A DNA stretch of 64,000 nt, taken from contig CM070873.1 in the NCBI GenBank assembly GCA_036365515.1, positions 176,072,104 through 176,136,103 of the forward strand, read 5' to 3'. This document shows positions 20,564-33,181 of this stretch, one piece after another (the first letter of the stretch is position 1; each line of letters starts with the position of its first letter). The notes below the pieces were generated by a model. That model was given only the letters and a program-made list of their open reading frames with translations, did not search any database and was not told the DNA's origin. This DNA comes from Torymus aiolomorphi. Lineage: Eukaryota; Arthropoda; Insecta; Hymenoptera; Torymidae. The position numbers and the translations under genes were made by a program.

Positions 20564-23111
20564 ATGAGTTGTGAAACTGAACATATTTTTTACGGCGATG
20601 AGGTTCAAGAATTTGTTTGTATGCACAAGGATATGTGTTAATCAAGGATGCTTGATTTTATTCACAAGCCGACTGGGTCTCACGCACATAAATTTGTACA
20701 TGTGGTAGGTTTTTTAATATTATTATCTATTTATTTATTTCGATTAATTACTAGTATGTAATTCCATAAGGGTATTCCCTGTAAATTTAAACACTCAATT
20801 TTTTCGTCAGAATCGATCCCATGCTTATTCTATTTAAAAATCATATATATATTTTTTCATTTCATTGCTTCCGCTTTTGGCTTTTTTCTTTGCTTTAGAA
20901 TTATTTTCTCTCTACTAAATATATACTCTTATTACTCTTTTTTTTCTTTTCTTTTTTCTCTTAGATTTATTTGCTTTATACAAATCTTCGTAGTGATAAA
21001 CTAGAACCCCGAGCGTAAATAATTGGTTTACATTTAACATAATATTACCCTTTTATTTAATTTATTAGAACGTAGTATATTAAATTTTGTTTGACACACT
21101 TCCCTGGTGTAGCATACTTGACACTCTGGGGTTATTTGTATCCCATCGATAAAAAATCGTCATAAAAAATACAATAATAAATATCTTTATTCTAAAAAAC
21201 ATTTTTTTTTTTTTTGAACTCTTGAAACGTTTATTTTGAAGGCTACATATGTTTTATAGTGAGATATTAAAATTAAATATGTTTAAAAAATATCTGATTT
21301 TCTTAGATTTAAGTACTTTAAATCAACGTAAAAATTACGTGGGATCGTTTGTATCCCGGTGTGTCCAACAAAGGTTAATTATGAATATGATTCAAGTAAT
21401 TATACCCTCTAGGAAAACCTGTATTCCTAATATTTCCTTAGCGGTTTCTTTTTCCAAATGATTTACTGAGATAATATTAATATAATTTCGATTTCTTAAT
21501 ATTGTTTTATTATGTATATTTTTTTTCCAGTTTCCTAATATTTCCTTAGCGGTTTTTTTTTTCAAATGATTTACTAAGATAATATTAATATAATTTCGAT
21601 TTCCTAATATTGTTTTATTATGTATATTTTTTTAGTTTCCTAATATTTCCTTAGCGGTTTCTTTTTTTCAAATGATTTATTAAGATAATATTAATATAAT
21701 TTCGATTTCGTAATATTGTTTTATTATGTATATTTTTTTTTCAGTTTCCTAATATACTACCGTCTGTTCCCCGAGAGATAGCAATGGCCCAATTAAATCG
21801 AATTGTCTCGTCACCTGAGGTGTCTATTGAGTCTCTTCGTTTACGGCGAGCTGGGGTCAAAGGAGTCTATTTAAACGATAAGGATGGTGGTTTTGTCACT
21901 TGAACTCTACAAGATCTAATTCCTCGATTCAACGTATTCTTCTTAACTCCTTAATTGTTGCCCTTATTATGATAATTCCTTTATGTTAATTGGAGAAACA
22001 AAAAGTACTGATTTTAATTATTAATCAAAAATTTCTTTTCGTTCCAGAGCGGTGCACCGGCACTTGACTCGACTGCATCTTTGTTTGTTGTCGAACAAGC
22101 CGTAACTTCTATGATTGAAAGCATTGCTGCAGGACGGCAGCGCCCGGTATATGCTATAAATTTCTCTAATGATAGAATGGAGCTGCCATCATTTCTCAAG
22201 GACGTGCCATATCATATCAGTCCGGCGAGAAATCCTGCGATTACTGCTTCTCCGGGGATAAACGTCCCCTCGTACTATCATTCCGGCGGGCTCTCGTTTT
22301 CGGAGATGCATCCTGAAGACGGGTATCTGGATTCCCTCAACGTGGTGCATTGGGACGAAGCCGATGCCGAAAAGATCTGGATCTTCGTTAATCCAGCTTA
22401 TTCTCACGCCCTGTTTGACGCCTTGTCGGATATGCTTGGTGACATGAGGGCCGCTGGAGAGAACGTGTCTTCGTGGGAACCTTTCTGCCCTTATCCGGTG
22501 AATCATAAAAGAATTATGATTTCTCCAGGCTTTCTTCAGGCCAAGGGGATTCCGTACCAACGTGTAGCTGTATATCACCAAGTCATCAACACTGGTCTGT
22601 TATTAGCCGAGGCCGTGAATGTTGGTGGGCCCTCGTGGAATGGTGGGCTGGCGCAAGTCTACTGTAAGTGCCCTGACACCGCCATTGACATCATCGTCAG
22701 AAACAGGCGCTTCGGAGAAATCTCTAGTTCCCGACCTATACCCTTCCATGAGTGCCTAACGGAGAATTGTGTCAATGTGGCTCCTACGGTTGGTGTGGTG
22801 CTACGGATTCATGCTCGTCGCCATGTGCCGGGAGAAGGACTGATGTGTTCACTTATAGACTTTGCTCAAACCTTTTTGTAACGTTTAGTGGTTTACAGAG
22901 ACATTATTTGTCAGTTCACCCCCGTGATAACGCTAAAGTTGGATATATGCTGTGCTCCACGTGTAAGAAGCTCATCAGCACCAACCATTTCCGGCGCCAT
23001 GAGTCTAATTGCCGTGTGGGGGATTCGGTGTGCGAGAAGTGTCGCAGGTCATTCTCATCCAGGCAGATTCAAAGGCACCGCAGGACCTGCCCTTATCCAG
23101 AGCCTTCTTAA
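20564..23111 (+). pseudogene. Broken JmjC (KDM4-like) plus zinc-finger gene, three exons
   Basis: Exon A starts at ATG 20564 and ends before GTAGGT at 20705, but has TAA at 20639-20641. Exon B begins at 21745 after TTTTTCAG in phase 0 and ends near 21894 (weak donor). Exon C begins at 22048 after TTCGTTCCAG, phase 0. Exon C encodes a JmjC-type core: SFSEMHPEDGYLDSLN with the His and Glu of the HxE/D iron site (codons 22309-22311 and 22315-22317), then an ISPGFLQAKGIPY block as in KDM4 demethylases. The second iron-binding His position appears to be Asn (AVNVGG, 22618-22620). After about 22750 a one-base shift moves coding to another frame, which holds three finger-like repeats (FSGLQRHYLSVH, CSTC...HESNC, CEKC...HRRTC) ending at 23111. 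Predicted role, chromatin or DNA binding, is inference; the copy is broken and probably demethylase-dead. Confidence 0.6.
21426..21744 (+). repeat. Three ~106-bp tandem units, each ending in a splice-acceptor-like T tract and AG
   Basis: Units begin TTTCCTAATATTTCCTTAGCGG at about 21427, 21531 and 21636 and end in TATTTTTTT(TCC)AG. The presumed exon B begins with the same TTTCCTAATAT at 21745. The duplication therefore includes the polypyrimidine tract, the AG and the first bases of the exon. Confidence 0.75.
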
Positions 23112-23241
23112 ATTCTCCTACAGGGCGTTCTAATATATGTATGTGTTGTGTCTCTGTCTTATATGTGTCTATTTCTGTGTCCGTCAAACTTTTGTGCTGA
23201 TGTTGCCGAAGTGCCCCCACAAAGTAGCTTGGTTTCCAGTA

Positions 23242-23287
23242 TATATAAGGCGTGGCGCGACTGCTAGTTTCTGTAGAAGAAGTCAGT
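23242..23287 (+). promoter_or_regulatory. TATA box and initiator-like site of the RS-rich gene
   Basis: TATATAAG at 23242-23249 is followed by TCAGTCAG at 23283-23290 and the ATG at 23299. TCAGT matches the arthropod initiator consensus. The spacing (about 43 bp to the A of TCAGT) is longer than usual, so transcription may start slightly upstream of it. Confidence 0.45.
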
Positions 23288-23298
23288 CAGCAATCACA

Positions 23299-24555
<1,257 letters not shown>

Positions 24556-24567
24556 AGGATATGCTTG

Positions 24568-24886
24568 CTAAAGAAATAATATCCCTCTCTGGGGCTGAGG
24601 TATTAATAAAACTTGCCAAAAGTGGTCTATAGTATCTTAGCTCTTTTGGCGAGCTCGTCAAAAACGTCCAAAACTCGCCAAAACAGTCGTTCCGTATCTT
24701 TTTTACTCGTCAAAACGTGCCAGAAATATAAATATGTGTGTGTGTGTGTGTGTGTATTATATATAATATATGTTATCTTGTTTTTTTCTTACATGCTCGC
24801 TTATGTTTTTTATTTATCTCCCTACTGTTTCTTGCCGTCCTATCTTACCTTAATAATCAAAAACCCGCTGCCAACTGAATTAGCAG
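24568..24886 (+). repeat. 3' module shared by both RS-rich gene copies, right copy
   Basis: GCTAAAGAAATAATATCCCTCTCTGGGG at 24568 matches the left module at 16646, and CTGCCAACTGAATTAGCAG at 24868-24886 matches the hairpin at 17073-17091 with one mispair. A short GCCAAAA/TTTTGGCGAG-rich stretch (24614-24715) and a (GT)n run (24736-24755) lie between. Confidence 0.5.
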
Positions 24887-25668
24887 AATACTTTTTCAAA
24901 GAGTATCTTCAATATTTTTTTTCATTCAAATTAAAAATTACAGCTTAAAGTTAAAACAGTATTCTTAATTCGCGTTTTAATTAAAACCCGAGATCAGAGA
25001 AGGAGTACATGTTCAAATAAATTGTTACTTCTTACTAGACAGTCGCTATTCGTCTCCTTCGAAATCTTTGATTTGTAAATTACAAAGCTTCCTCCTTGAG
25101 AAAGCAAAAAAATCGCCAATATAAAGTTCATAAAAAGAAAAAGTTGGAACTTGGAGTAGCTATATTAGAATATTTAATTTTTCTACCTTATTTTTATTCT
25201 ATATCTGATTATATATTACTCTATTGTATTTTCGTTCTATGTTCTATTCTCTCATTATTTATATATATTTTTTCTTTTTTTTTTTGTTCCCATATTTTAG
25301 TATATCTTTTCCTATCCTATTTTATTTTGATTCCATGTTTCATTTCTATGTACTAGCCAGTTCAAGCGCGCTGCGCGCGCTCTTCGCTTCACCTCTTATA
25401 CAATTAATATTGAAATATTATGAATCTAAAATTCATTTTATTTTTTAACATACACAAATTCATCCAATATTTTCTATTAAAACTTGGATTGTATTTATAT
25501 TTATTTTCATTATTAACTACAGACAAAGTAATAATACTTTTTTGTTATACAATGTTAAACTTTAAATCATTAATACAATTTATAACTTATATCTTTAGTT
25601 TAAATATTTCATATAATTTCAAATTATATGGGTTTTATTTGGACGAATCAGTTAAGACCTTAAGCTAA
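24887..25668. other. T-rich interval, no gene
   Basis: Long T-rich runs with stop-poor but low-complexity hydrophobic frames. A CGCGCTGCGCGCG palindrome at about 25365-25380 is the only GC-rich feature. Nothing recognisable. Confidence 0.35.
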
Positions 25669-25670
25669 TA

Positions 25671-26963
25671 CGAGGGTCATTTGATAAGTACCTAGCCTAC
25701 AAATGAAAACACCAAAATTTTACAAAAAATAAAATTTATTTTTCAATGTAGTCTCCTTTTAGTTGAATACACTTGGTCCAGCGGTGTTCCAATTTTTTTA
25801 ACCCCGTTGAAAAAAATGTTTTCTCTTGGTTTGCAAAATAGGCCTCCGTGGCGGCGATTATTTCGTTATTGGAGTGGAATCTCTTCCCGGCGAGCGAATT
25901 TTTTAGGTTCGGAAACAAAAAAAAGTCGCACGGAGCCAAATCTGGAGAATACGGTGGATGGGGCAGCAGTTCGTAGCGTAATTCGACCAATTTAGCCGTG
26001 GCGAGTGCAGAAGTGTGAGCCGGTGCATTATCGTGGTGGAAAAGCACTTTCTTTTTAGACAAATGGGGCCGTTTTTCTTCTAACACGGCGTCAAATCGGC
26101 TCAATAGTTCGGCACAGTACTGTCCTGTGACCGTTTTGCCCTTCTCCAGATAGTCAATAAAAATCACACCTTGAGAATCCCAGAAAACAGTGGCCATCAC
26201 CTTTCCGGCTGACGGGACCGTCTTCGCCTTCTTCGGAGCAGGTTCACCGGGTAAGGTCCACTGTTTTGACTGCTCCTTGGTCTCTGGAGTGTAGTAGTGA
26301 ATCCATGTTTCGTCGACGGTCACGTAACGACGCAAAAACTCTTTTGGATTGCGATTAAACAGCTCCAAACACTGCTCTGAACTGGTCACACGGATGCGCT
26401 TGTTGTCTGCAGTCAGCAAACGCGGCACCCACCTTGCTGACAGCTTCCTCATGCCTAAAATCTCATGTAGGATATGCCACACGCGTTCTTCTGAGATGCC
26501 TACTATCGCAGCTATCTCGTGCACCTTTAATCGGCGGTCTGACAAAACGATACCGTGTGTTTTTATCACGTTCTCCTTCGTAGTGGCTGTTTTCGGAGCA
26601 TCTGGGAGTGGATCATCAAAAACCGACGTACGACCACGTTGAAACTCGTTATACCAAAATTTAACAGTCGCCATCGAAGGGAAGCATCCCCATACACTGC
26701 ATCCAAGCGTTCTTTAATTTCACTGCGCGATTTCCCTTCCAAAAACAAGAATCGAATCACGGACCGATATTGTTCTTTCTCCATTTTTTCAAAAATCAAT
26801 GGACACATTTGCTTTCACACGCTCTCAAAAATAAACTACAACTCCGATACAGCTGAAATTTCGTCTGTAACCGTTTACAGGAAGATACTGCACTGTAGTG
26901 TATTTCTGGTGCGATAGTGGCACCATCTGGCGGTGAGGCTAGGTACTTGTCAAATGACCCTCG
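25671..26963 (-). mobile_element. mariner transposon, near full length (1.29 kb)
   Basis: Terminal inverted repeats CGAGGGTCATTTGATAAGTA... at 25671 and ...TACTTGTCAAATGACCCTCG ending 26963 differ at one position over the first 28 bases. TA duplications flank it at 25669-25670 and 26964-26965. It lies inside the 12-kb interruption of the Gypsy-type element and holds one transposase gene on the minus strand. The closely matched ends suggest relatively recent activity. Confidence 0.93.
25736..26784 (-). pseudogene. mariner transposase with one frameshift
   Basis: The N-terminal part starts at 26784 (MEKEQYRSVIRFLF, the first helix-turn-helix). A single-base deletion near 26680 shifts the frame, and the remaining 312 residues continue to 25736. 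The downstream part keeps the second helix-turn-helix (EIAAIVGISEERVWHILHE), the WVPRLL linker and the catalytic triad: D121 (VDETW), D215 (HHDNAPAH) and D250 (PDLAPCD), giving the D,D34D spacing that defines mariner. The YSPDLAPCDFFLFP signature is intact. The enzyme would bind its inverted repeats and perform cut-and-paste at TA sites, but the frameshift should inactivate this copy. Confidence 0.9.
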
Positions 26964-26965
26964 TA

Positions 26966-27494
26966 GCTAACATCACTGCAGATCAATCACGGGTTCCATT
27001 TAAACGGACTTGACCAATCGCAAAGGTTTTATTTCGGCTTCACATTTCCGTCATCATTCTTTTAAGAGAGATTAACGTATAAAAACTTCTTTTTTCTTAT
27101 TTTTATTCAATGTTTTATTTCTATATATTTTTCGCTACTCTGTTACATTCTCTAACATATCTTTTTTCTTTTTTTTTCTACAATCGTATAGTTTACATAG
27201 TGGGAAATCTCTAAATGGTCTCCGACTTTGTAATTACAATTCAATTTACTTACTATTAAAAGAGTCAGCCCATTCAATTTGTACTGGTTATATATTTCCT
27301 TGCTTCCGAATCATATTTCCTTTTACGGGGTACCACTGAGTACCGTATATTTGTAAAAATTCTCTTATTTTGGGAAAGTATAACGTTCTATGATGTGATA
27401 ATATCATATCAATTGTTATGTCCTTGGCTTCTGCGGCATCTGAGTGGCCGCAAACATTTATTTAAATTTAATATGAATATTTAACTCCCCGTGT
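26966..27494. other. AT-rich interval between mariner and the retroelement pol
   Basis: No coding motif. It presumably contains the right edge of the interruption of the Gypsy-type element, just beyond the integrase stop at 27495. Confidence 0.3.
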
Positions 27495-29480
27495 TTATTT
27501 ACCCTTCCTAGGGATTTCGTAACTACGCTTCAAAAGATCCAGGTGCACGATTCTCGTCTGTTCTCCTTTCTGTATTTTGGCATTATGGGTATCATAATTT
27601 ATTTCTATGATCTCGCATGGGCCGACGTACTGCTGGTCAGTTTTTCCATGTTGCGGTTTCTTCATGAGATACACCATATCTCCTTCCCGGAAATGTTTCG
27701 TGTTTTGTCTCTGGTCATAATAGAATTTAGATTTGTATTTAGATTGGAATAAGTTCATCGCGGCCATTGCCCGTAATTGAGCCAGGGAGTGTGTCGTGTC
27801 TGCTATGTACTCGTTATATGTAAGTAGTTTTTTACGGGGTGGGAAGCTGGAGGGTGTTCATGCTCTATCGCCGAATATAACCTCGTGTGGGCTGTACCCC
27901 AGTCCTTCATGTAGAGTTGCATTGTAAGAATGCTGTGCAAGGGGCAGTAAGACATCCCAGTTTTTGAACTCCTTGAGATACGTCTTTAGATATTCGTTGA
28001 GGGTGTGATGCATCCTCTCGATGCCTCCATTCGACTGTGGGTGATATGCCGTAGTACAGAACTTATTTATTTTGAAAATCCGAGCAAATTCTTCCAGGGT
28101 TTTATTCATAAAGTGCGATCCTTGATTGGTTATAAGCGTACTCGGAGGTCCAAAATAACTGATGACTTTGTTAGTCAGTACTCGGGTCACCTCTTCTGTT
28201 GTGGCCTGCTTTACTGGCGATAGTATGCAATATTTGTTAAAATTATCTTGAGCAGTTAAGATATGTTGATTACCTGCATCGGTCGGGTCTTTCGGTCCCA
28301 CGAAATCTATGGAGATTTTGCTCAAAGGTTTTGAAGGTGTATCTGCGATAATCATTGGCAGTCGTGTTTTAACTCTGACGAGCTTCTGGATTTGACAGTC
28401 CGGGCAGCCTCGTACGAAATGATGTACATCAGACTGCATGTTCCTCCAATAATACTCATGAGCTAGCTTATCATATGTCTTTGTTATGCCCTTATGACCA
28501 CCAATTGTAGACTCGTGATATTCTTTGATTATCCTGTAACGATCCTCTACCTTTGGCATGGGCAGGTTATTCCTAAAGAATACGGCCGTCAACTCCATCC
28601 CATGGAAGGTTTTATTGCATAGTTCAATGAAAACTTTCCATTCTGTTATCGATAATATCCTCAAATCTCGTATAATTCCTATGGAGCGTACCCCGAACTT
28701 CATTAGTATTTGTTTTAGTGTCTTCACGCACTGTCTCAAGTCTAGTCGTAGGGGCTTACTATCCACATGTGGTTTTACGAATATTCCCAACATTCTACCT
28801 TTAGTTGTTCCCGTTGTATGTATCTCTCCTACAGATCTCTCAGAACTCCTAAGTTCGTCCTCCGATATGTATTTCCTTTCTAGTAGCGCTTCTAGGACTT
28901 CTGTCTCCAGAAAGATATCGGAAGTTAATACATACACCAGATTTTCTTTATACCCAAAAGGTTGTTCGTCTAGCTGCTGTACATGCGTGAAAGTCGTACT
29001 GTCGCTATTATTTAGAGACCACGGGGGTGAGATGTGCGATGGCCTGGCTTCTGCTACGAGATAGCGAGTCATTATCCCGGGTGTGGTAGATATCCCACTA
29101 GGTAGCTGTTCACTATGGTTACCCTCGAGCATGCGTTGGTCCAATGTATTTAGTGAGTTCCCGGTTGCAGGAAGATATGGCGTATAATGATATCCAATAA
29201 GGTGTAAATGTAAAAAATCGGGATTATCATTTACTTTATAGTGCAAGAATTTTACTATATCATCTTCGTGATAGTGCACGCATATATTTTTACCGTATTC
29301 CTGTGCGAAAATGTATACACAATCGGCATCTGCGAATTCTGTGGGTGATGACAAAATCTCTCTTGCTTCCTGAGGGCTGCCACAGTCCCTCAGTGCTGGG
29401 CTTCCCAGTAATATTTCCCGCAGTTCTAGCGGCGTCAAGGGCAACCCTAGTATTTTTATTAACGAGAAAAATAAACAGTT
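27495..29480 (-). pseudogene. pol: OTU-like cysteine protease domain and integrase of the Gypsy-type element
   Basis: The minus frame opens near 29480 with PPRGNCLFFSLIKIL, the Cys motif of OTU proteases (Cys codon 29475-29477). It continues to HLHLIGYHYTPYL, which fits the catalytic His block (codon 29187-29189); the interval fits an OTU fold. After ~170 residues comes the integrase: an HHCC zinc module (STIGGHKG...GCPDCQ), the DDE core with D in IDFVGP, and E in YHPQSNGGIERMH. The second catalytic Asp is Asn (ITNQGSHF, 28135-28137), so integration activity should be lost. A TGA at 27858-27860 separates the core from a C-terminal domain ending at 27495. A stop lies just upstream of the OTU Cys. 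OTU enzymes remove ubiquitin; a role in this element is unknown. Confidence 0.7.
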
Positions 29481-29504
29481 CCCCCTAGGGGGAACTGTTT
29501 ATTT
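29469..29504. repeat. 36-bp perfect palindrome at the OTU motif
   Basis: AAATAAACAGTTCCCCCTAG followed by its exact reverse complement, centred on CTAG. It overlaps the codons for the OTU Cys motif and the position where the upstream reading frame is lost. Confidence 0.9.
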
Positions 29505-29515
29505 ATACGTAAAAT

Positions 29516-30920
29516 TTATACATAAAATCTTCGTGCCAAGGCATCCAGATGGTCGCTATCGCGGACCTCCAGAGGGTTTGTTACCTCTATTTCCTGATGA
29601 ACTGTACTGGCGTTAGTATGCCGATTGCTCGGCTCATCGTCCGTCCCCATTCTGAGTGCTTCTGATTCGGCTTCACTAAATGATTCTGACCCAATATTGT
29701 CTTCTTGAATATCCTCATGATCCATTAGCTTGTTATCATTTTGGTCTTTTAGAGGAGTATGTCCATCGATCTCTTTTGTTAGTGGGCCGTTACTCACTAC
29801 GCTTTTCATACTTATATCCCCTTCACAGGCTGGATTAATATCATAAAAGTCTTTCCTCGGAGGATATTCACGGTTCGGGCATTCTTCTTCGTGTGACTTG
29901 TCAAACGATGGCATTTCGGCTTCAATCGTCAGGTTGAGCCTTGACTGATCCCTTTCCTCATGATCATTAACGACAGGACCCGAATTTATGCCTACCTGTA
30001 TTTCCTCCGGACCTCCACTTCCTTCCTTTTGTGGGCTCTTTTCATCAAACTCAAGATTTTCGTGCGGGTTGATATTTTCATGAAGAGTTTCCAGGAGTGT
30101 GGGAGGAGCCTGCGGTGGATCCTTCATTTCCCATACGTCTATGCGGAGTCCTGAACGCCCGTCTTCCTCTTTTTCTTCCATGTCAATGGTGAATTTTGTT
30201 TTTGAGCTTCTTTGTCCTGAATTATTTAATAATTGCCGCAATCTAGCCATCGCGGACTCGCTTATAGGGTCCCCTTCATCTTGTATCATTGTGTCTCCTA
30301 TATAAGTCTTGGGTGACCACGGCCTCTGGTGTTGTTATATGTTTGTCGTTAGATCCCGGCCTCAGTGGTACTGCCTCAAACCCATTCTCCGTAGTGGGCA
30401 TGTTACTTACCTCGGGATTTAGGTTGTCGATACCCTTACTACGATCGTTACAGGATCCCTGGTCGGGCTCCTGTGGCGCCGAGTTTTCATCTGCTTCAAT
30501 TGATTCCTTTAATATTTGCAATATCCGAGCTTGTTCTTGTCTTGGCAGGTGGAATCTATTTTTTGAGATTTTTGTTAACCGGACATTTGTCATTATACAC
30601 GCGAATTCCACATGATCATGGTAGTCCAAGGCGTACACCTGCTCGTTTTCCTCCGATTGCGTCAACCAGTGTATTCGAATACGTCCCTCTGTATTAGATA
30701 TAGTGCAAGTTGTCTAACAAAGAAAGAATCCGTTGTCCGTGTTTCGTACAGCTAGAAACTCTCCTTTCTCATAGATGATTCCCTTACGTGACGGCCCTGC
30801 TGATATCGTTGCCTCTGGATCTTTCCTTCTTTCAGGTGTGACAAATATCCCCTGTTCCTTTTGTTGCGGGTCGGCTAACGAAACTTTAATCAGCTCTGTC
30901 TCCTCTCCATCCGTAGTCAT
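29516..30920 (-). pseudogene. Acidic linker region of the Gypsy-type element's Pol
   Basis: Three consecutive minus frames (30714-30920, 30276-30665 and 29516-30289) encode hydrophilic protein rich in Glu, Asp, Ser and Asn. The last is the longest (257 residues), with many EE/DD pairs, and ends in LARRFYV right before the OTU domain. No known domain is visible apart from possible low-complexity disorder. Its location between RNase H and the OTU-integrase module, same strand, suggests an unusual spacer within Pol rather than a separate gene. Frames overlap or are offset by one base, so indels have accumulated. Confidence 0.5.
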
Positions 30921-31403
30921 GGAAGTCTCGCCAAATAAAGGTTTTTGTCTTAGGGTCTAGGGCCGGGGGTGCTGGTTTCTAGGGAGAAGCACTAAGTGGG
31001 GGGCCAAAGGTGTACTTATCATCCCGATATCTCCTTCCATATTGGGTTCTTTTCGTATGTACGGTAGCTGTCTATCGGTTTCCGCCTGGGCCAATATAGG
31101 CTCGGTTCCTGCTAAGTTACTTCTGCTAATTTTTTCGCAGACTGGAAATTTTCGTCCTGTCTTTCTCGCCTTGCTTCGTATATTTGCACCTTCTCAGTTC
31201 CTCCCTCGACTCCTCTTCTGAGTCTTCTCTTTCATCCGACTCTGATGACAAGTTTTGATTTGGTATTTTCTTCGGATTTCCGAGGCTACCTTCACTCGTC
31301 GACCCGTGATCTTCGTTTGGTTGCGATTTCTTTTTGTGGCTGCTCTGGTTGCGTAACGTGTCTTTGCTGGTGGATCGTATTCGCTATAGTTGTTCTCGGT
31401 TTC

Positions 31404-33180
31404 TTATTTTTCGGCTAATGCGTAAAGTTCCACCCTCGGTCGATCTGGGTTCTCTTCACCGTCACGCAATATAGGATTCCGGGAAAGTGCATCCGCGTTA
31501 CAGTTGCGTGGTCCTGGTGGATAAATTATCTCAAATTCGTAACCACATAATTCTGCCTTTAACCTGATGAATCTCAAATCTGGTTTCTTACAATTAGTGT
31601 TATGAAAATGCTTCAACGGTTCATGATCCGTAATAACGGTAAATTTTCGTCCATATAAAAAGGGACGAAATTGTTCCTTTGCAAATACAACGGCAAGAAG
31701 TTCTCTGTCATAGGTTGAGTAACGTAATTCTGGTCCTCGCAGACATCGAGATGCGTAAATACAGGCGTGATCATTCCCTGGCTCACCTTGTCCTAATATG
31801 CTCCTAGCGCAAAATCACTAGCATCCGTGGTGACGATGAATTCTTTTGATAAGTTCGGCGCCATTAAGACTGGTTCACTGCAGAGAAACGCCTGTTGTTG
31901 TTCTTCCCCCCACACAAACGGCTGTTTGCCTAGCTCGTCCTTATCTCTTAGTAGTTTAGAGAGTGGGCAAGCCATTTTTGCAAAATTTTTTACGAACCGA
32001 CGATAATAGCCTGCTAGTCCTAAGAACTGCTTAATTTTCTTTTTATTTGTCGGGACGGGGAAGTGGCGAACGGCTTCTATCTTCTTGGGGTCCGGTCTTA
32101 TTTTACCGGCGATATGTCCCAGGAAACTGGCCTCTCTTTGCAAGAACTGGCATTTGCTCGGCTCGATCGTAAGATTGGCTTCGTCTAACCTCTTCATTAA
32201 ACGCCTGAACTTCTTCCCATATTCCTCCAGGTCTGTGGTAAAGACGATAATGTCATCCAAATATACGTATAATTCTACCCCTTGCAGTCCCCTTAAAACG
32301 AGATCCATGAGGGATTGAAAGGTCGTGGGTGCGTTCCGCAGTCCCATGTCCATTCGAGTGTACTCATAGTGACCATAAGGACCCGCGAATGTCTTCAGGG
32401 TCCATAGGAATCTGATAAAAGCCTGTTTTTAAGTCCATTGCCGTAATATATTTCGCTGACGCTACCGCCTCTATAATATCTGTCGTAAGCGATAGCGGGT
32501 AACTATTTCCTACCGTTATTTCATTGAGTTGGCGAAAATCAGTGACCGTGCGCCACCTCTTCTCTCTGTTCTTACCACTTTTCTTGGGGACTACCCACAT
32601 CATCGATGAATATGGGCTATCTGAAGGCTTGATGATTCCAGCATCCAAGTATTGTGTTATTGTCGCTGCATCTCGTCCTTTATTGCAGGGGGATGGCGAT
32701 GTCTCTTTACCCGGACAGGCGTCTCCGTTGTAGTCACCAACTTGTGTGTGACTAAGTGCGTGGTCCTTAATTTTTCCCCCAGCAAGCCGAAAAGCTGCGG
32801 GAGTTCTTTTATCAAATCTTTTATGTGCGCTATCTCCTCTGCGTTTAGATCCTTTAGCGTATCGGAGTCTAGTGCCTCGAAAATCCTGGTTGCTCGGTCT
32901 GCTTCCTCCTCTGAAATTATTCGCAAAACATTGGCATGTTCGGGTTCCTTCTCATAGCCCTCGCTATCTTTTATATCGAAGACTTCGTCTTTTTCCCGTA
33001 CTATTTCGCAGGGTTCTAGTGTAACGACGGGAGCCGCGATTCTTACGGGCTCGTCGCTTATATTATAACAAAGGGCATGTGCTTTGCCTTCCTTATTTTC
33101 GGCTACAAAATTCCCGAACAGCAGATTTGGTCCTAAGTTCTGTAAAGGTACAAATCCGACCTTTTCTTCTATATTTTGGA
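31404..33180 (-). pseudogene. pol: Reverse transcriptase and RNase H of the Gypsy-type element
   Basis: RT blocks appear in order on the minus strand: an N-terminal segment (32926-32657), DAGIIKPSDSPYSS and TDFRQLNEIT (32648-32364), RNAPTTFQSLMD and the catalytic YLDD (Asp pair codons 32252-32257), FLGHI, and the connection IKQFLGLAGYYRRF. RNase H follows with TTDASDFALGAY near 31800 and a tail PGPRNCNADALSRNP (31404-31616). These are hallmark Ty3/Gypsy motifs. Frames change near 32655, 32355 and 31790, so several indels break it, although catalytic motifs are well preserved. Confidence 0.9.
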
Positions 33181-33181
33181 C

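Noticed and set aside
21091..21376. Possible MITE with GTTTGACACAC and inverted GTTGGACACACC ends
   Set aside because: Only about a dozen bases match and no duplication is visible; it also lies in a presumed intron.
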